A stretch of DNA of 14,456 nucleotides. Origin: Acidobacteriota bacterium (GTDB lineage Bacteria; Acidobacteriota; Terriglobia; Terriglobales; Acidobacteriaceae). Made by a program: the position numbers and the translations under genes. The notes beneath the pieces were generated by a model. It made no database searches. It was not told where the DNA came from and saw nothing but the letters and a program-made list of their open reading frames with translations. The first letter of the stretch is position 1. Every line of letters begins with the position of its first letter. Shown piece after piece: positions 13,530-14,456 of the stretch. The DNA lies in NCBI GenBank assembly GCA_021781075.1, contig JAJXXN010000123.1, forward strand, positions 1 through 14,456, given 5' to 3'.

Positions 13530-14456
13530 TTATTGCGCGCCCGCGCGCTGGCGCTCCACGCGCATCATCGTTGAGTGGCCGCCGGCTTGCGTACCGCGCA
13601 CCACATGTGGCGTCAACACGATCACCAGCCGCGAGTCCGTGAGTGCATTATTGACGTTCGTGATGTTGTTCAATCCCGGTATGTCCGTCAAACCCGGCTG
13701 GCCGCTCAACGTGCGCGTCTCTTCCTTGTCCAAATCACTCACCAGCACCGCGGCATGGCCTTGTTTCAACGTCACCACCCCGGAGTAGGAGCGGTTGTTC
13801 ATGATGGGAATATTATTGACCGATTGGCCGGAGAGCGACGTCAGTTTAAGGTCGAGCGTCAAGGCCACATCCTCGTTGCGCATCACCTCCGGCGTCGCGG
13901 TCAGATTCAAACCCACATCCTCGTATTGAATCATTGGAATTGAAGGCACCGATGCAAGCGCATTGGACAGCAGTGACGACAGGCCACCGGAGAGGCCCGG
14001 CAGGTTCAGGCCGGGGATTGTCGCCGAGGTTCCCACTGAACTCGAAAGTGTCGACGTCGTGATGGGGTACTTCAATCCCGATTTGATCGTCCCTTTTTCG
14101 TCGCTGCCCAGGCGCAACTGCACATCATCCAGCTCCCGCGAGTCGGAAGTGTTGATCTCCAGGTTGAACGTGGCGCTCATCGGCGACAAGCCCGTCGTTG
14201 ACGCGCCGCCGCCGATGATGCCCGCGCCACCGCTGAGAAACTGCTGCAGCAGCGGGTTGCTCACCTGCCCGGAGGCCAGCAGAAGGGCCAGGATGGCCAG
14301 CGGGTCATTCGCGCTCGCCAGCCCCGAGCTGATGATTTGTTGCACCAGCGCCGCATTCTGGCTCAACAGGCTCTGCTCCTCGATTGCCAGGTCGAAGACG
14401 CTCATCTGCTGCGGAAGCTGCGCGCCCGTGTTGCGCCCCTCGGTGTAGTTGAGCTG
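13530..14456 (-). CDS. Secretin (type II/III secretion or type IV pilus outer-membrane channel), C-terminal part
   Basis: The frame is open to the right edge, so the gene continues beyond the window and the ATG at 14405 is most likely internal; 308 residues are visible. The end of the protein shows the secretin signature: VTLKQGHAAVLVSDLDKEETRTLSG, then a DIPGLN turn, then LVIVLTPHVVRG (about 13590-13626). This is the conserved C-terminal membrane-strand region of GspD/PilQ-type proteins. Upstream lie VALTLDLKLTSLSG and VGLNLTATPEVM strands, also typical. Secretins form large ring channels in the outer membrane for protein export or pilus passage. Two Gly/Ser/Leu-rich stretches (GGAGIIGGGAS, and GLSGGLSSLLSNAL near 13960-14000) look like insertions in the barrel domain. 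The protein cannot be assigned to one secretion system from this fragment. The GH31 gene follows on the same strand after 89 bases. Confidence 0.85.
   Translation of the reverse strand, partial: QLNYTEGRNTGAQLPQQMSVFDLAIEEQSLLSQNAALVQQIISSGLASANDPLAILALLLASGQVSNPLLQQFLSGGAGIIGGGASTTGLSPMSATFNLEINTSDSRELDDVQLRLGSDEKGTIKSGLKYPITTSTLSSSVGTSATIPGLNLPGLSGGLSSLLSNALASVPSIPMIQYEDVGLNLTATPEVMRNEDVALTLDLKLTSLSGQSVNNIPIMNNRSYSGVVTLKQGHAAVLVSDLDKEETRTLSGQPGLTDIPGLNNITNVNNALTDSRLVIVLTPHVVRGTQAGGHSTMMRVERQRAGAQ

Noticed and set aside
1..14456. Search for CRISPR, tRNA, rRNA, transposase or phage genes
   Set aside because: No regularly spaced repeats, no cloverleaf-like sequence, and no transposase, integrase or phage protein motif was seen.

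Overview
The window is about 60% GC and densely coding. It holds eleven confident protein genes, two of them cut by the window edges, and shows no tRNA, rRNA, CRISPR array or insertion sequence. A secretin, cleavable signal peptides and an extracytoplasmic sigma/anti-sigma pair point to a Gram-negative bacterium. The flavour of the proteins (the universal stress protein tail, a myxobacterial/acidobacterial-looking sigma factor with a zinc-finger anti-sigma partner, an ARPP-1 protein, a YbdK ligase beside an ATP-grasp protein) suggests an acidobacterium. That assignment is inference from remembered families, not a database result.

Left part, plus strand (1-6450): the tail of a universal stress protein; a DinB-like metal-binding four-helix protein; an ATP-grasp protein of unknown substrate; a YbdK-type carboxylate-amine ligase; a DagK/YegS-type lipid kinase starting 2 bases after the ligase; then, after a relatively AT-rich 227-base gap, an M29-type aminopeptidase and a YeiH/UPF0324 membrane transporter. 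The ATP-grasp/YbdK pair puts two unrelated peptide-bond-type ligases next to each other and may make a small peptide or amide.

Middle part: an operon on the minus strand (8618 down to 6422) encodes a sigma factor with N- and C-terminal extensions and, overlapping it by 8 bases, a zinc-finger, single-span anti-sigma factor. Its distal domain ends in two sialidase-type Asp-box motifs. Divergent from this operon is a secreted ARPP-1-family protein (8748-10049). The three genes look like a cell-envelope signalling module. The anti-sigma gene overlaps the convergent transporter gene by 29 bases.

Right part, minus strand: purQ (glutaminase subunit of FGAM synthase), a secreted GH31 alpha-glucosidase with a TTG start, and the C-terminal part of a secretin running off the right edge. 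A perfect hairpin separates ARPP-1 from purQ and another lies between GH31 and purQ. The secretin-GH31 gap holds a nested inverted repeat that covers the GH31 ribosome binding site.

Start signals fall into two classes. Sigma, anti-sigma, ARPP-1, the transporter, the ATP-grasp gene and probably the YbdK ligase have good Shine-Dalgarno sequences. DinB, purQ and perhaps the aminopeptidase instead have a -10-like hexamer 6-8 bases before the ATG, as in leaderless genes.
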